Below are positions 1-12,050 of a stretch of 64,000 nt of DNA, piece by piece. Source of the DNA: Sipunculus nudus (taxonomy: Eukaryota; Annelida; Sipuncula; Golfingiida; Sipunculidae). Each line of letters begins with the position of its first letter. Within the stretch, counting starts at the first letter, position 1. The stretch spans positions 50,022,124 through 50,086,123 of the forward strand of contig CM049308.1 in NCBI GenBank assembly GCA_026874595.1. The letters are read 5' to 3'. The position numbers and the translations under genes are program-made. The notes below the pieces were generated by a model. The model saw nothing but the letters and a program-made list of their open reading frames with translations. It was not told the DNA's origin and made no database searches.

Positions 1-155
1 TACCTGATAAGGTAATGTAACTAGTATATAACATTGGTCAGGGATTTGTTAAAAAATAAAAAAAAATTTAGGAAATAAAATTTTATTATTATTTGATTTC
101 ATATTATATCATGTTATTAGTGACAGAGAAATGTAATTTGATTGTTGGTTAACAG

Positions 156-3100
156 AGTGATATGGCAAACACTGAAAAGACCATTGAAGACAGGAAGAAG
201 AGGATTGAGGAGGACACTCCTGGCTTCCAGGAGATGGAACAAAACTATGAGGACACCACAAGCTCTTATGATAAGATGAAGAAAGGAATCGTTGGTAAGT
301 TTTTAGGGGTTTCTTTTTTAGATTTTTTGGTGGAGGTAACTGCAGAATTCCATTCAGGTTTTGGACTATGTGACAGGGACTTACAAGCAATAGTCATGGC
401 ATTAACCAGGCTCAATGTATCACTCCTGAGGGTACTTGGTGTGTGTCATCCCCATTACTGGCTCATAACACTGAGGAACCCCTGACAGGGCCTTGAAAGT
501 CAAGGGGTATAACGCTTTGCTCTCTCTGCTGGCGACCAAGGTCCATCCCCTGCCTGGTTAGAGAGTGGGTTGCAGTTGCCCATCCAAGGCCAGTGGTTAA
601 CTCCATGTTTTCCAGTTTCCTCCACCCCTAAAGACTACCAGATGGCACCATCTGAGCCATGGCTAGTGCCTTGAATAGTTGTATTAACTATATGTACATT
701 CCATCTAATACTTATTGGTTATTGGAGAATTTGGCTCACTTTTGTCCTCAGTGTTCTCTGAAACCAAGTTGTGTATGACACTGTTGTGTACCTCATTTTA
801 AAGGTTACTGGTCTCACAGTGACCTTGCCGATATGTGAATAAATAAATTATAACGTACACTTCATTTTGAGTGATTTGTGCGTGGTTTGATAATTGTGTT
901 GAGGCTTCCACCGAAAAACAGCTGCACAGGATTTAGGTCTTTGTGCATATGAAGAACAAGGGGGGGGGGGGGGGGGGGGGAGGGTCTGGACCTCCTCAGC
1001 TCATTTAATACATCCACCCAAGCCTGATAAAAAGCCTGGTTACAGGATTAATCAGCTAGTGTAAAATACATCACAATCTCACAATCTGCCAGCTTAAAGC
1101 CCTGTGCTCTACCCCTAGACCATTGAAGCCAGTACTAGCTGGTAAGTTTTTGTGTTAGTTTTATACACAGGTAATGGTCTACCATTGTTGCGCGCTTGTG
1201 ATAGTTAACAAGATAAGGATGTATGTACATATTTTTAGGCTTTCATTTATGTTTTAATGTATAACTTGAAGGCAAAAGAAGTATTATGTATACAATTTTT
1301 AAATGAGCAGTCATGCAGTTGAGTGTCAGTGTTTGAAGAATTTCATATTTCAGGAGATGGCACTCTCTTTGAATGATGCCTGTGACTCTCTTTGAATGAT
1401 GCCTGTGACTCTTTTTGAATGATGCCTGTGACTCCCTTTGAATGATGCCTGTGACTCTTTTTGAATGATGCCTGTGACTCTCTTTGAATAATGCCTGTTA
1501 CTCTCCTTGAATGATGCCTGTTCTTCTTTTGAATGACACCTTTATTGTTATTTTTATACTGTCATCGTCAGGTATGAAGAACAAGAAGCAGAGTTTAGAA
1601 GACAGCTGCAAGAGAATTAAAAAAGACATTGAAAAGATGGAGGATCCAAAGGTACAGCAATATAGCTTGTTATAAAAACATACACTACACCAGAAAACTT
1701 TTTGGCAGTAATATGGTTTTGGATTTGAATGCAAATGACTACAACAAGAAATCATTCACAATAATAGATGTTTTGTCATGATAAGGTTTTCTCATTCTTG
1801 TAAAAGTACTGGTTTTCGGTAAAATGAACCTCTCGGTTCTTTAGCTCAGCTGACTGAAAGTCATCTGAGCTATAGCGATCACTCTTTGTCCGTCGTCCGT
1901 CTGTCCGTCTGTCCGTCCGTTAACCAGGCACAAATCGTAACCGCTGGACCTAGAACCTTGTAACTTGGGATTCTGAGAGGTCCATAAAAAATCTCCTTGG
2001 AAACCAGAAATTAGGTCTCTGTTACCCATATCCTTCGAGCTATGTGGCCCCAAAGTACCCCCCAGAAAAGTCAAAAATTTCATACAAAAACTTCAATATC
2101 TCATTAACTACTTGACTGATGGTCATGATTTTTGGCATACATATTGATCATGAGATGTTACATCACTTCCTGCAGACTGGTGGCGCCACCTGTATTTTTC
2201 GATTTTTTACGAATTTTTTTCTCTATTTTTGAGACCTTTAAAAATGTGAACATCTGTTAACAAGGCACACATCATAAAGACTGGACTTAGAATCTTAATT
2301 CTTGACACACTGAGAGGTCCATGAAAAATCTCCTTGGAAACCAGAAATTAGGTCTCTGTTACCCATATCCTTTGAGCTATGGGGCCCCAAAGTACCCCCC
2401 CAGAATAGTAAAAAATTTCATACAAAAACTTCAATATCTCAATAACTACATCACTGATGGTCTTTATTTTTGGCATACATATTGATCATGAGATGTTCGA
2501 TCAGTTTCTGCAGACTGGTGGCGCCACCTGTACTGTTTGATTTTTTACGATTTTTTCCTCTATTTTTGAGACCTTTGAGGATGCTGTCATCTGTTAGCAT
2601 GGCACAAATCGTAACGACTGGACCTAGAATCTTCATTTTCGACACACTGAGAGACCTATGAAAAGTCTCCATGGAAACCAGAAATTAGGTCTCTGTTACC
2701 CATATCCTTCGAGCTATGGGGCCCAAAATTACCCCCCAGAATAGTCAAAAATTTCATACAAAAACTTCAATATCTCATTAACTACATCACTGATGGTCAT
2801 GATTTTCGACATACATATTGATCATGAGATGTTTCATCAGTTTATGCAGACTGGTGGCGCCACCTGTATTTTTCAATGTTCACGAATTGTTTTCTCTGGA
2901 ATTTTTGAAAGCTTTAAGGATGTAGTTATCTGTCAACAGGGTACAAATCGTAACGACTGGACCTAGAATCTTTGTTCTTCACACACAGGGAGACCCATGA
3001 TAAGTCTCCATGGAAACCTGAAATTTGGTCTCTGTTACCCATATCCTTTGAGCTATGGCACTCCAAAGTACAGCTCAGAATAATGGAAAATTTGATACAA

Positions 3101-6100
3101 AAGCTGAAGTATCTGAACAACTAATGCAGAGATAACCATAATTGTTTGCATGGATATTGATCATGGAGTGTTTCATAAGTTTCTTCAGACTGGTGGCACC
3201 ACCTGTATTTGTTCGTTTTTTTTACGAAATTTTTCTGTATTTTTGAGACCTTTAAAGATATGAACATCCGTTAACAGGGCACAAATCATAAAAACTGGAC
3301 CAAGAATCTTCATTCTTGACACACAGGGAGACCCATGAAAAGTCTCCATGGAAACTTGAAATTAGGTCTCTGTTACCCATATTCTTTAAGCTGTATGGGT
3401 CCAAAATACCCCCCCCCCCCAGAATAATGGAAAATTTGATACAAAAACTGCAGTATTTCAATAACTACAACACTGATGGTCATGATTTTCGGCATACATA
3501 TTGATCATGAGCTGTTCCATCAGTTTCTGCAGAAACAGAAGTGTGCCACCTCTATTTTTTTTTCAAATTTTTACGAATTTTTTCTTTTTTTTTGAGACCT
3601 TTAAAGATGTGGTTATCTGTCAACAGGGTACAAATCGCAACAACTGGACCTAGAATCTTCATTCTTGTCATGCAAGGAGGCCCATGAAAGGTGCCTGTGG
3701 AAACTTGAAATTAGGTCTCTGTTACCCATATCCTTCAAGCTATAGGACTCCGAAGTATCCCTCAGAATAATGGACAATTTGATACAAAAACTGAAGTATC
3801 TGAACAACTAATGCAGAGATCACCATGATTTTTTGCATGGATATTGACCATTAAGTGTTTTTATTAGTTTCTGCAGACTGGTGGAGCCACCTGTATTTTT
3901 GTATCCACCAAAACGAAGTTTTGCGGATACTATGTTTATGACCGAGTTCCTCCGCCGCGGCGGCGTTCGTTTCCAGAGAGCTCCTCGGAGACTAATGGAC
4001 CGATTTTTCCCAAACTTACACATATTATCGGGTCACATGTGAACTGGTGCCTAACCAATTTGCATTGACCTCTGACCTTTCCTCTCTATCCAGTGTCCAT
4101 TTGTGGGTCTGTTTCCACTCATAAACCCTCATATCTCGGGAACCGTTTGATCGATCAGGAAATAAAATTGATACAAATGTAGCCCTTGGATTGCTTTATA
4201 ACATACACAAAAAATGGTGGCGCCACCTGTAACCATGTTTGCACAGTGTCCATCTGTTCATCTGCCTTGGGTTAAAATCACTCATATCTCTGCAGTGAAT
4301 TGACTAATTCACCTGAAATTCGTCATGTGTATACATCCAGGATAGCTTTCTTGATTTTATGACAGGTGGAGCCACCTACGTTCACGTTCACGCTGATGAC
4401 ATCCAAGCTTATATCTCGGGAACCGTTTGACCGATCAGGAAATAAAATTTATACAAATGTAGCCCTTTGATAGCTCTGTAACATACACAAAAAATGGTGG
4501 CGCCACCTGTAACAATGTTTGCACAGCGTCTGTCTGTTAGTCTGCCATGGCCTAAAATTACTCATTTCTCTGTAGTGGTTCGACATAACTGCCTAAAATT
4601 TTTCAGGTTTATACATCGTGGACAGCTTTCTTGATTTTATGACAGGTGTCGCCACCTACATTCTAGTTAACGCTGGACACATCCAAGCTCATATCTCAGG
4701 AACCATTTGACCGATTGGGCCAAAATTGTGCATGTGTTTAGATCTCACATAGGTCTTTATCATACACAAAACTGGAGGGGTTACCTGCAAAGATTTTTGC
4801 ACAGTGTTTGTCTGTTTGTCTGCCATGGGCAAAAATCGCTCATATACATGTAGTGGTTTAACTTTTCTGCCTAAAATTTTGCAGGTGTATACAACTTGGA
4901 CAGCTTTCTGGATTTGTGGTAGGTGGCACAACCTACATACACATTTAGGCTGCAGTCATCCATGCTAATATGCAACATACCTCACTCTATTTCCCCTTGC
5001 CACTCAATCCATGCCTCACTATCCGATTTTGGCAGATACATGTAGTCACTTGTCGGTTACCCGTATTCTAGTTTTTAAAGTTTACACATTTTTCTCTATT
5101 TTTGAGATATATAAATACAGACTAAATCTTGGCCTGTTGGTTAATCTGTTTGATGCTTCAGTTGAATGGGTATATACTACCATTCTGATGATAAAATTTC
5201 CTTATGCGAATCTCTTCCCAGTCAGCTGAGCGTCATGACCCATGGGTCACTTGTTAACTGTATGAAATTGTCTGTCATCCAGGAAACCATTTGTACCTAT
5301 ATAGATCAGTATATATCTGATTCAGTGTCATCTTTTCTGCTGTGCTCACCTCATTGCTTCTTGTAACACTATCTCATATTGGGATTAGTACTTAATTCTA
5401 ATATGTTTTAAATGTTTTGACAGTTTTAACATATCACAACTGTGATAACCTTGCATACAACACAACAAACTGTGAAGGCTACAGTGATAGTCTTCTCCTG
5501 ATATACCACTGTGATGCTGTATATTGTACAGAACAAGATGCTGATTGATCTGAAGAAGAAGAGAGCAGAGTCTCTGAATCAGCTGAAGAAGAATGCTGAG
5601 GATGTTAAGGCCATTGAGTCAGAAATCTACACCTGTGGCTGTAAGCTGCGCACGGCCAACCAGGAAAACCAACTGTTTGAAGAGGTGATTTGTACATTAG
5701 TGGTAATTTACAGGCCAGATTAAATAGTCCGGGTCAATAATATATTCCATTGATCCAAGAATTTACAAAATATGGTTAAGAATGTCTTTGGTATATGGGA
5801 ATCAGCTGTAGAAAATTTTTACATCTGTTTATAGCTACATCCAAGGCCATTCTAACAGACCATAAGCAAGACCCAGCAAGATTTGTCAGTTCAGCATCCC
5901 AGCTGTATAATAATGACTGTCTCACTGTTGTTAGTTACAGTAATATATACAATAACTCTTAATGGTATGGTCAGTTTGTCACCAAAGGTCACACCAAGTA
6001 CCCTGTAAATGTGTGAGATGTGGTAGTGATGTGGTTCAGGATTATTTCTTTCATATGTCATTGTACTTGAAATGTCTATCAAGAAAAGACTGAATTTTAA

Positions 6101-9100
6101 CAAGAATTTCAAAATACAGGTTCATGCATTGGTGCTCTGAAGATAATTATTTCACCCATACACACACACACTCAATTTATGTAATAGTATATGGTGATGA
6201 AGAGACTGTTTTTTGACAGGCTATTGAGAAGTTACAGGAGGAGATTGGTCAGTTACGTGGTCGCCTGGATCACAATGAAGACGTGAGTAAATTCCTGGAG
6301 GGAGAGTTCTCTCAGCTACGAGGTCAGTGTAACCATGGTATCATGCAGTACCATTATGTCCATTTCATTTCATAAAGATAGATGTATCCTTATAGTTTGT
6401 GATAATAATGGAAATGATAAGGGTCCTAGACAGTTGAGGGGTAAAAGACTCGGTGACCTGGGTTATATCCTTTGTGTGGCTATGAGAGTGGGTTGTAATG
6501 GTCCATGTAAGGGGTTTACTCTGAGATCTCCAGTTTCCTTCACCTCTATAGACACTACTGAATCCACCACCTGAGCGATGGAGAGTGCTTTGATTAATTT
6601 TAATAACTTTTTTTACAATCTATCTAAAATAAATAAAATTTAAGTGATAATGATGGAAAACCACTTGTGTGTCTGATATCAGAAACAGTCTATTTAGTAA
6701 TTTAAAAAATACTAAGATCACTACCAGAATTTCACAAATTTATTTCCTTTAATTATTCATGATGCCGTATCAAGTTTATGGATATTACTTTTGATCTGTC
6801 TATAGAATGTTATGGCTTTATATTTACATAAATTTTAATTTTTAAATTTTCTAGATGCCATTGTAATCATTATTAGTTTAAACTTCAGTTATCTTAAAGC
6901 CAGTAATCTGAATATGACAGTTTCATCAAGAGTGCTGTCATTGATCATTTTCAGATAGACCAACCACCTTCTGTGTTTAAAATCATAATAATCAACGCTT
7001 ATGTTTTTTTTATTTAAAGTTATTTATATAACTTGTTGGGTGATATAAACATATGTCATATCAATGTGAATAGAAATGAGCTCCTGACCTCCTGATTCTG
7101 TGTTGTTTTCTGACTTTAGATGATGAGTCAGTCTTAGAATCTGTTCCTTCTAATGTTTTTATTATCAATATTATTATTACTAATAACAATTTACCATTAA
7201 CAGGAGTTCTGGAGGAGGACTGGGTGGAAGATTCACAGTTAACTAAGGTGGGTATGATAAAGTACACATGGTGCTCAGCCATTATTGGAAGCTGCTTAAA
7301 TGTGATTCTGTACATGGCATGACAGTTAACACACTTCTGGCTACAAAGACAGTTAAACAGCCCCTGGTCCCACTCCTGCAATAACTGTTATCACCTCAGT
7401 TACTGTTACTCACCAGGCAACACTGTTTTTGTGGTATCTTGCATGTAAATGTAAATTGTATAAAGGTTAGGGTTTATAGTCTGATATCACTAAAGATGTC
7501 AGTCTCATCCGACTTTACACTTTGCCTCCCTGGTCTTTCGGGCCTGTTCGTTCCTGTATCTTTTCTCAGCTCCCCGGGGAGCATACCACCCAAGCAGCCA
7601 TAACAGGCGCTAGAAGGTTATTCTTTCTACATTTGCCTTCCTCCCATACTAGTACCTATTCACTCCTAGGTCGAGAGAGCCCACCCTTGTGGTAAAGACT
7701 TTGGCTAGGAGTCTTAGCGCAGACGGCGGTCAGATCTGGAAGCGAACCCACAACCTTGCGGTCACAAGTCCAGGGCACTAACCATTTCGCCACCACTCTC
7801 CACATATGAGAGTAATGAGGTTTCTTTTATAGTTTCCCAAGAAGCAGTATGTTTTTAATTTCAGCTGAACTGTTTTAATATCTTCAGTACACTTATTCGA
7901 ACAGACCCTCTGTATTTTTCACCACTCATAATTCCAATAATAAACCAGCATCTGTGGTCTTGGGATAGAGCACAGGCCTCAAAGCTTGGAACTCTGCAGG
8001 CTCAATGGAAAGCCGTGCCCAATGGTTGTGTTTCACTTACAAACAAATGCACCTTTTTGGGGATCCTTTGGGGTATGACCTGAGTGGTATGACCCAGAAA
8101 TGGGGAGGATCTAAACACCAAGGGCTCGCAGGTGCAGTAATCACTGGGCCTAGTTATTACCAGGATATAAAATGGGAGGAAGAGTGTGCTACTTGTCATG
8201 TAGTCCGAAACTGGAATGGAATTCTGCAGATATACATACTTTTTAATCAAGCATTTAAATATGAAGGCAGTTACCACTAACAAGAAATTTATTTAGTAAA
8301 AAAAATTCCAATAATAATCACAATTCTGTTACCTTTAGAAATTTGCTGAGCGTGACCAGGAGATTGTGGAGAATTTAACTACTCTGCTGATGCAAACTGA
8401 GGAGCGCGAGCAGAAGATCTCAGGAGTCACAGACAGACTCCAAGAAGAACTCTCCCTGCTGGCCGTCTTTCTTGATAACGTTGCAAAGAGGAGACCTAAA
8501 GGTGAGCTCTAGAAACTGCTTGCTCCTGTCACACGTAAACAGCTGGAACATGATAATGGATACTCTTATACTGGAATTCTCATGCACTAAATCTATCAGC
8601 CTCTTCTACCATTGATGGCCTGTCTATATATCTTAACATATACTTTATGGATCATTTTCTCTGGACTAACTTTTTTAAATTACCCATGAAAGCAAGACTA
8701 TGCTTGAAGTCCCATGAAACAAATGTTTTATCTTTAAGTGTGTGATTTCAAGTTGTTCTTATTTGATGAAGGTACCTCAAAGTAATGAATATAGAGGTTA
8801 CACCATAAAATATGTGTATTGGGATAAAACATCAGCAAATAAGTTATTCATTCTGATGAGCTTATTCTTTACAGTTGATTATAAATTATGAATTGGCTGC
8901 ATTCAAATTTGTGTATATGAACTACAAATACAGTTTATATTGTATGTTTGCTATTGTAGAAAGTAGATCTGCTCCCAGGAAACCCAAAGATGCCTGGACC
9001 ACAGATAATCCAATAAATAAGGTTGCTGACGCCAACAGACCTGGTCATCTACAGGTGCCCACAAAGGTCATACCAAGGTCACAGCAGCCTAAAGCAAGGG

Positions 9101-9258
9101 TCAAGGTCACTCCAAGGGTAAAAGATACTGCAGCCTCACCTAGAGTGCCTACTATCTCTGTACAAGCAGAGAGCAGACCACAGTCCAAGAATGCTAAGCC
9201 AAAAATGTTGCCTGTGCCTTCACCGAGATCAGCGCGCAGCAGTGCCACACAAAGCTGA
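156..9258 (+). CDS. Unidentified coiled-coil protein with basic C-terminal tail, seven exons
   Basis: Coding exons read as 156-294, 1572-1651, 5532-5684, 6220-6322, 7204-7247, 8339-8501 and 8960-9258. Every junction has AG/GT borders and matching phase (1,0,0,1,0,1). From the ATG at 162 the product is 324 aa and ends at TGA 9256-9258. Frame is also open upstream to the acceptor at 154-155, so the first exon in view may be preceded by another and the start is not certain. Residues 1-225 are rich in E, K, Q, L with heptad-like spacing (long coiled coil). Residues 226-324 are rich in P, K, R, S, very basic and probably disordered. No signal peptide or membrane segment is seen. Such a layout is common in cytoskeletal, centrosomal or kinetochore adaptors, but I do not recognise the family and assign no function. 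The introns hold repeats; the 3.9-kb second intron carries a nested pair of elements. Confidence 0.82.
493..690 (+). repeat. Short interspersed repeat in intron 1, related to 6430-6600
   Basis: This stretch resembles the one at 6430-6600 in another intron of the same gene: both contain AGAGAGTGGGTTG or GAGAGTGGGTTG, then a CTCCAGTTTCCTTCACC-like block, and end in a GAGAGTGCTTTGA or TAGTGCCTTGA-like tail. Diverged SINE-like copies are the simplest reading. The class is not certain. Confidence 0.35.
721..1062 (+). mobile_element. Element D, internally deleted copy
   Basis: Shares its left end (TTTGGCTCACTTTTGTCCT), a GTATGACACTGT block and a right end finishing TCAGCTAGTG with a fuller copy at 53123-54180; a third copy begins at 48781. 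The middle is missing here and is replaced by a poly-G run at 960-980. No coding capacity is seen. Confidence 0.6.
960..980. repeat. Poly-G tract
   Basis: About 21 consecutive G inside element D. Its length is uncertain in any assembly, and it may form a G-quadruplex. Confidence 0.9.
1363..1540 (+). repeat. 23-bp tandem repeat, about eight copies
   Basis: The unit GACTCTCTTTGAATGATGCC plus TGT repeats with exact 23-bp spacing (GAAT at 1371, 1394, 1417, 1440, 1463, 1486, 1509, about 1531). The first copies are nearly identical and the last two are degraded. The array ends about 30 bp before the splice acceptor of the exon at 1572, so it occupies the branch-point region. Confidence 0.9.
1838..5255 (+). 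mobile_element. Tandem-cored element A1 (Helentron-like, non-autonomous)
   Basis: The 5' end is TTTAGCTCAGCTGACT with its imperfect complement AGTCATCTGAGCT, which folds into a hairpin; a GTCCGTC-rich stretch and GTTAAC follow. The core is a tandem array of about 340-bp units (GTTAAC/GTCAAC landmarks near 1920, 2256, 2596, 2932, 3271, 3621). Most units end in a GGTGGCGCCACC-like palindrome. The 3' end has CAGCTGAG, the palindrome GACCCATGGGTC and ACTTGTT (about 5222-5255). The core is interrupted by element B at 3901-5071. No protein is encoded. Subterminal inverted repeats, a 3' palindrome and a minisatellite core fit non-autonomous Helentron/pearl-like elements; the class is inferred. It lies wholly in intron 2 of the coiled-coil gene. 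Confidence 0.75.
3901..5071 (+). mobile_element. Element B copy 1, inserted in element A1
   Basis: Begins GTATCCACCAAAACGAAG followed by TTTTGCGGATAC (5' fold-back) and ends in a degraded hairpin plus CCGTATTCTAG. The core alternates GGTGGCGCCACC-type palindromes with blocks about 'ATATCTCGGGAACCGTTTGA'. Other copies are at 40472-41609, 50006-51226 (reverse) and 56749-58345. It interrupts the element A sequence that is continuous at 15845-15900. A DR1-like TGACCTCTGACCT lies at 4066-4078. Confidence 0.75.
6430..6600 (+). repeat. Short interspersed repeat in intron 4, related to 493-690
   Basis: Diverged counterpart of the copy at 493-690, with the same order of landmarks. It falls entirely within the intron 6323-7203; the rest of that intron shows only AT-rich sequence. 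Confidence 0.35.
7500..7801 (-). mobile_element. tRNA-derived SINE
   Basis: On the minus strand the right edge starts with a tRNA-like head: GTGGCGAAATGGTTAGTGCC (A-box-like), then GGTTGTGGGTTCGCTTCC (B-box-like), then a non-tRNA body with CCTAGCCAAAGTCTTTACC. This order and spacing is that of a SINE rather than a working tRNA gene; no clover-leaf could be completed. It lies in the intron 7248-8338. Confidence 0.6.
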
Positions 9259-9351
9259 CCTAAGACAAACTACTCAGCCTGTTCTAATATATGACAGCTT
9301 TTATTTATTGACATATGCTGGTTGTTGTGCCTTATCACCTTTTACTTGATT

Positions 9352-9905
9352 TTTAGTTCAGCTGATTTTCAGTAATTTTCAGCTATAGTGATCACCCTTT
9401 GTTGTCCTTCTGTGCAGTTGTTGATGAGCCCTGCACAAATTGAAATTGCTGGACTGTAGAATTTTATATTTATTATGAACCCCAAAACTTTTGCAGTGCT
9501 GCATAGTTTTATTCAAATTTTACACATCAGTTGTTTCTGCCATGTTCTCGGATAAGTTTGAAACCGGTAACCTTTATTTTGTTCTTCAAGATCAAATCTG
9601 CAGAAATGTATGATTATTATGACCCCTTTAACTTTAGAGGTACTGAATTTTTTTCTTCAAATTTTACACACCAGGTGCTTTTGCCATATTCTCAGAGGAG
9701 TGTGAAAACTTGAGATTTTGACCCTGATCTTCAACTTAAGGAAGAACCCTGTCAACTTTGTTATCAGAAGGTCAAAGAGCAAGATCACATTTGAGGTTTA
9801 AATCAGTTTGGCTTTCAGATGATAAAATTCCTGTTGTGAATGTTAGGCTATAATATCATGCTAGTCAGCTGAGTGTCATGACCTTTGGTTCATTGGTTTT
9901 TTCTC
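9352..9905 (+). mobile_element. Short tandem-cored element with both ends
   Basis: Starts TTTTTAGTTCAGCTGATTTTC and continues with GCTATAGTGATCACCCTTTG, matching the heads at 1838 and 12051. It ends GTCAGCTGAGTGTCATGACC plus TTTGGTTCATTGG, matching the tail at 5222. About 550 bp, with roughly two diverged internal units (ACCCCTTTAACTTT-type landmarks). It lies about 100 bp after the stop codon of the coiled-coil gene, so it may be part of that gene's 3' UTR. Confidence 0.6.
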
Positions 9906-10117
9906 ATGACTTTTATCTGTGATAGGTCTTGATTAAAAATTCATCTTAATTTATGCATCCTTTTCATCAGGTCACACACTTACTTCCAGTCAGACTACAG
10001 AATGCCTGTTTAGTCTACAGGTATCTTCTCATATGTTTGTTATGTCTGTTTATTTTATAATTAAATGTCTAAATGGCACATGTTACTGTACAGGTTTTCT
10101 TATATTTAAGTTTGTCT

Positions 10118-10123
10118 AATAAA
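10118..10123 (+). terminator. Possible poly(A) signal of the coiled-coil gene
   Basis: AATAAA, the first clear one found downstream of the stop at 9258; it would give a 3' UTR of about 0.9 kb containing a mobile element. Unconfirmed. Confidence 0.25.
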
Positions 10124-10504
10124 CATTTATCTCCTGTGTTTTCGTGTGATATTTCTCATGAGTATTATATCCAATAAGAAATGAAGAATGCCATTGAAAG
10201 CATAAGCGAAATATTGGTTCTCTGGCACCAGGTATTTTAGTTTAACTGACTGACTGCACACTAATTCCACTGATTCTTCCTCGATCTAGTCACTAGTTTG
10301 TTTGAATGACCCATCAGTATAATATTTCATACACACTTTTAATTTTGCAATTAGGTGCCTCTTTTCATGTTTCCAGTCCATACCAGCAAAATGCAGGCTA
10401 TATAATACCCTTAGTCCGTTTGTGAGGTTATACATGTACATCAGACAAAGTTTATAATAACTGAGGCTTTCAACTGCTGCTACAAGAATTCCTCAAAGTT
10501 CAGG

Positions 10505-10837
10505 TCAAAAGCAGAGTTCAAGTCCAACATTAAGGTACAGTTTTGGTTTCCCCCACTAATATTAAATATAGACTTGAACATTTAACACTGTTAATCTGAA
10601 AGTGCATTAATAAACACCCTATCTACACCACCAGTGCAGATGTTCTTCAGAACAGAAACTGGATGACCAGAACAGAGTGTTTTTAATTATAATGACAACC
10701 CAGGAAAATGTTGGAATTTTAAATGCTTCACAATAATTAATCATATGTAGTTCCATACTTACAAGAAAACCAGACACTCCTTGGCCCCAGAGATTATCTT
10801 TGTACCAGTACTGAATGAACCATATAAGTATTAACTT
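10505..10837 (-). CDS. Candidate last two exons of an unknown minus-strand gene
   Basis: Minus-strand exon 10837-10763 is exactly 25 codons, phase 0 at both ends, with acceptor ATTTTGCAG and donor GTAAGT. It reads KLILIWFIQYWYKDNL and then WGQGVSGFL. A second exon, 10555-10505, follows an ATATTAG acceptor in the same phase and reads WGKPKLYLNVGLELCF then TGA. The first exon is hydrophobic and aromatic, as in a membrane protein. No upstream exon with a compatible donor could be found before the TRIM gene, and I do not recognise the family. It may be a real 3' end, a gene fragment or chance. Confidence 0.25.
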
Positions 10838-11394
10838 CTGCAAAATGTAATCCCATTCACTTTTATTCAAATGCTAAGGAGTGTACATTGCAATGCTTCA
10901 TCTTGCAGTATATGCACACAGACAGATGATCAAGACTCATCTTGGATGCCAGTATATTATGAGAAAAACTGGTACATGTGTAGCATCATCCGCCTAGCAT
11001 GATGCCATGGACCTTTTGCTGAATAGAAGAGTTTAAAGATAAAATATATGAAGCACCAGTCAGATTACCTGTTATCCACTAGGATAAAGACTGCTAGACT
11101 TTTTTATCATGTTCGTTTTAATTTAATCATATTACTATATTTTTGAAATCTTGATATTTCATATTAAATGTAGTCTATCAAAACGTGTATACTGAAAATT
11201 GCTAATTGCAGAAAAGTACTCGATTGTCCTTTCTTATGTCGATTTCACAGGTAAAAAGTTTGGTTTTCCGTAATCTCATTTACTCTCTTTACTAACTATT
11301 AATTTATGATTGTTGTTATATTTTGAGAAGAATGTAACCTATACTCCTCTAGTAGATGCCGTGATATATAGTGGCCTTGACAGCCCGTGACCTG
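10838..11394. other. Unassigned AT-rich sequence
   Basis: No gene, RNA or clear repeat recognised. One splice-like candidate on the minus strand near 11066 fails because its frame is closed. Confidence 0.5.
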
Positions 11395-11900
11395 TTTTTA
11401 GCCCTCAGCCCTTAGGCTGATGGGCTATTGTCGTCACCCAAGCTGTCTGTCCGTCCGTCTGGCTGGCGTCCGTTAACTTTTACCTTGTGAGCGGGATATC
11501 TGTAAAAGGATTCACCGTAGGATCTTTTTTCTTTTGTAAAGATGTTTGTCGACAAAATCTCGGTCATGTTCGAAGATGGGTGACCTTGACCTATTTTCTA
11601 CGTTTTACAGCTGATTATAGAAAAACACTTAGGAGCTTATTTTCAGGAACCATTGGGTGGAATTTTCACAAAACTTACTATGATCATTGGGACTGATGTT
11701 CTGTACTTGCTGCACAAGGTAGGGGGCGCCACCTACAATTTCTGATTTTTAATTAATTTTTCTCGGATTTTTCAACTTTGGCCTTGTGAGCGGGATATCT
11801 CTTGAAGGATTCACCGAATGAATTTTATTTCTTCGGTGAAGATGTATATGTACAAAAACTTGGCCAAATTCGAAGATGGGTGACCTTAAAATATACACAT
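11395..11900 (+). mobile_element. Tandem-cored element G, partial
   Basis: The head TTTTTAGCCCTCAGCC with its complement GGCTGATGGGCT forms a near-perfect hairpin, followed by GCTATTGTCGTC, a GTCCGTCCGTC run and GTTAAC. That is the same plan as elements A and C but with a different stem sequence. Two internal units start TTGTGAGCGGGATATCT (about 11486 and 11783), about 295 bp apart, with GGGGGCGCCACCTAC between them. The 3' end is not clear. Confidence 0.6.
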
Positions 11901-12050
11901 GTATATTTCAGTGATATGATTACTTGAAGTTTATTCAAATATTTAACTGAATAACAAATAATCTGTTTTTAAATAAAACCGCGCAATGTGCAGAAACATA
12001 ATCACTATAATTCTAAAATGAATTGATGTAGCCTTGAATTAAAGCATGTT

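Noticed and set aside
1838-3900. CRISPR-like array
   Set aside because: The spaced palindromes have long, similar 'spacers' of about 330 bp in a eukaryotic genome; this is a satellite-type array.
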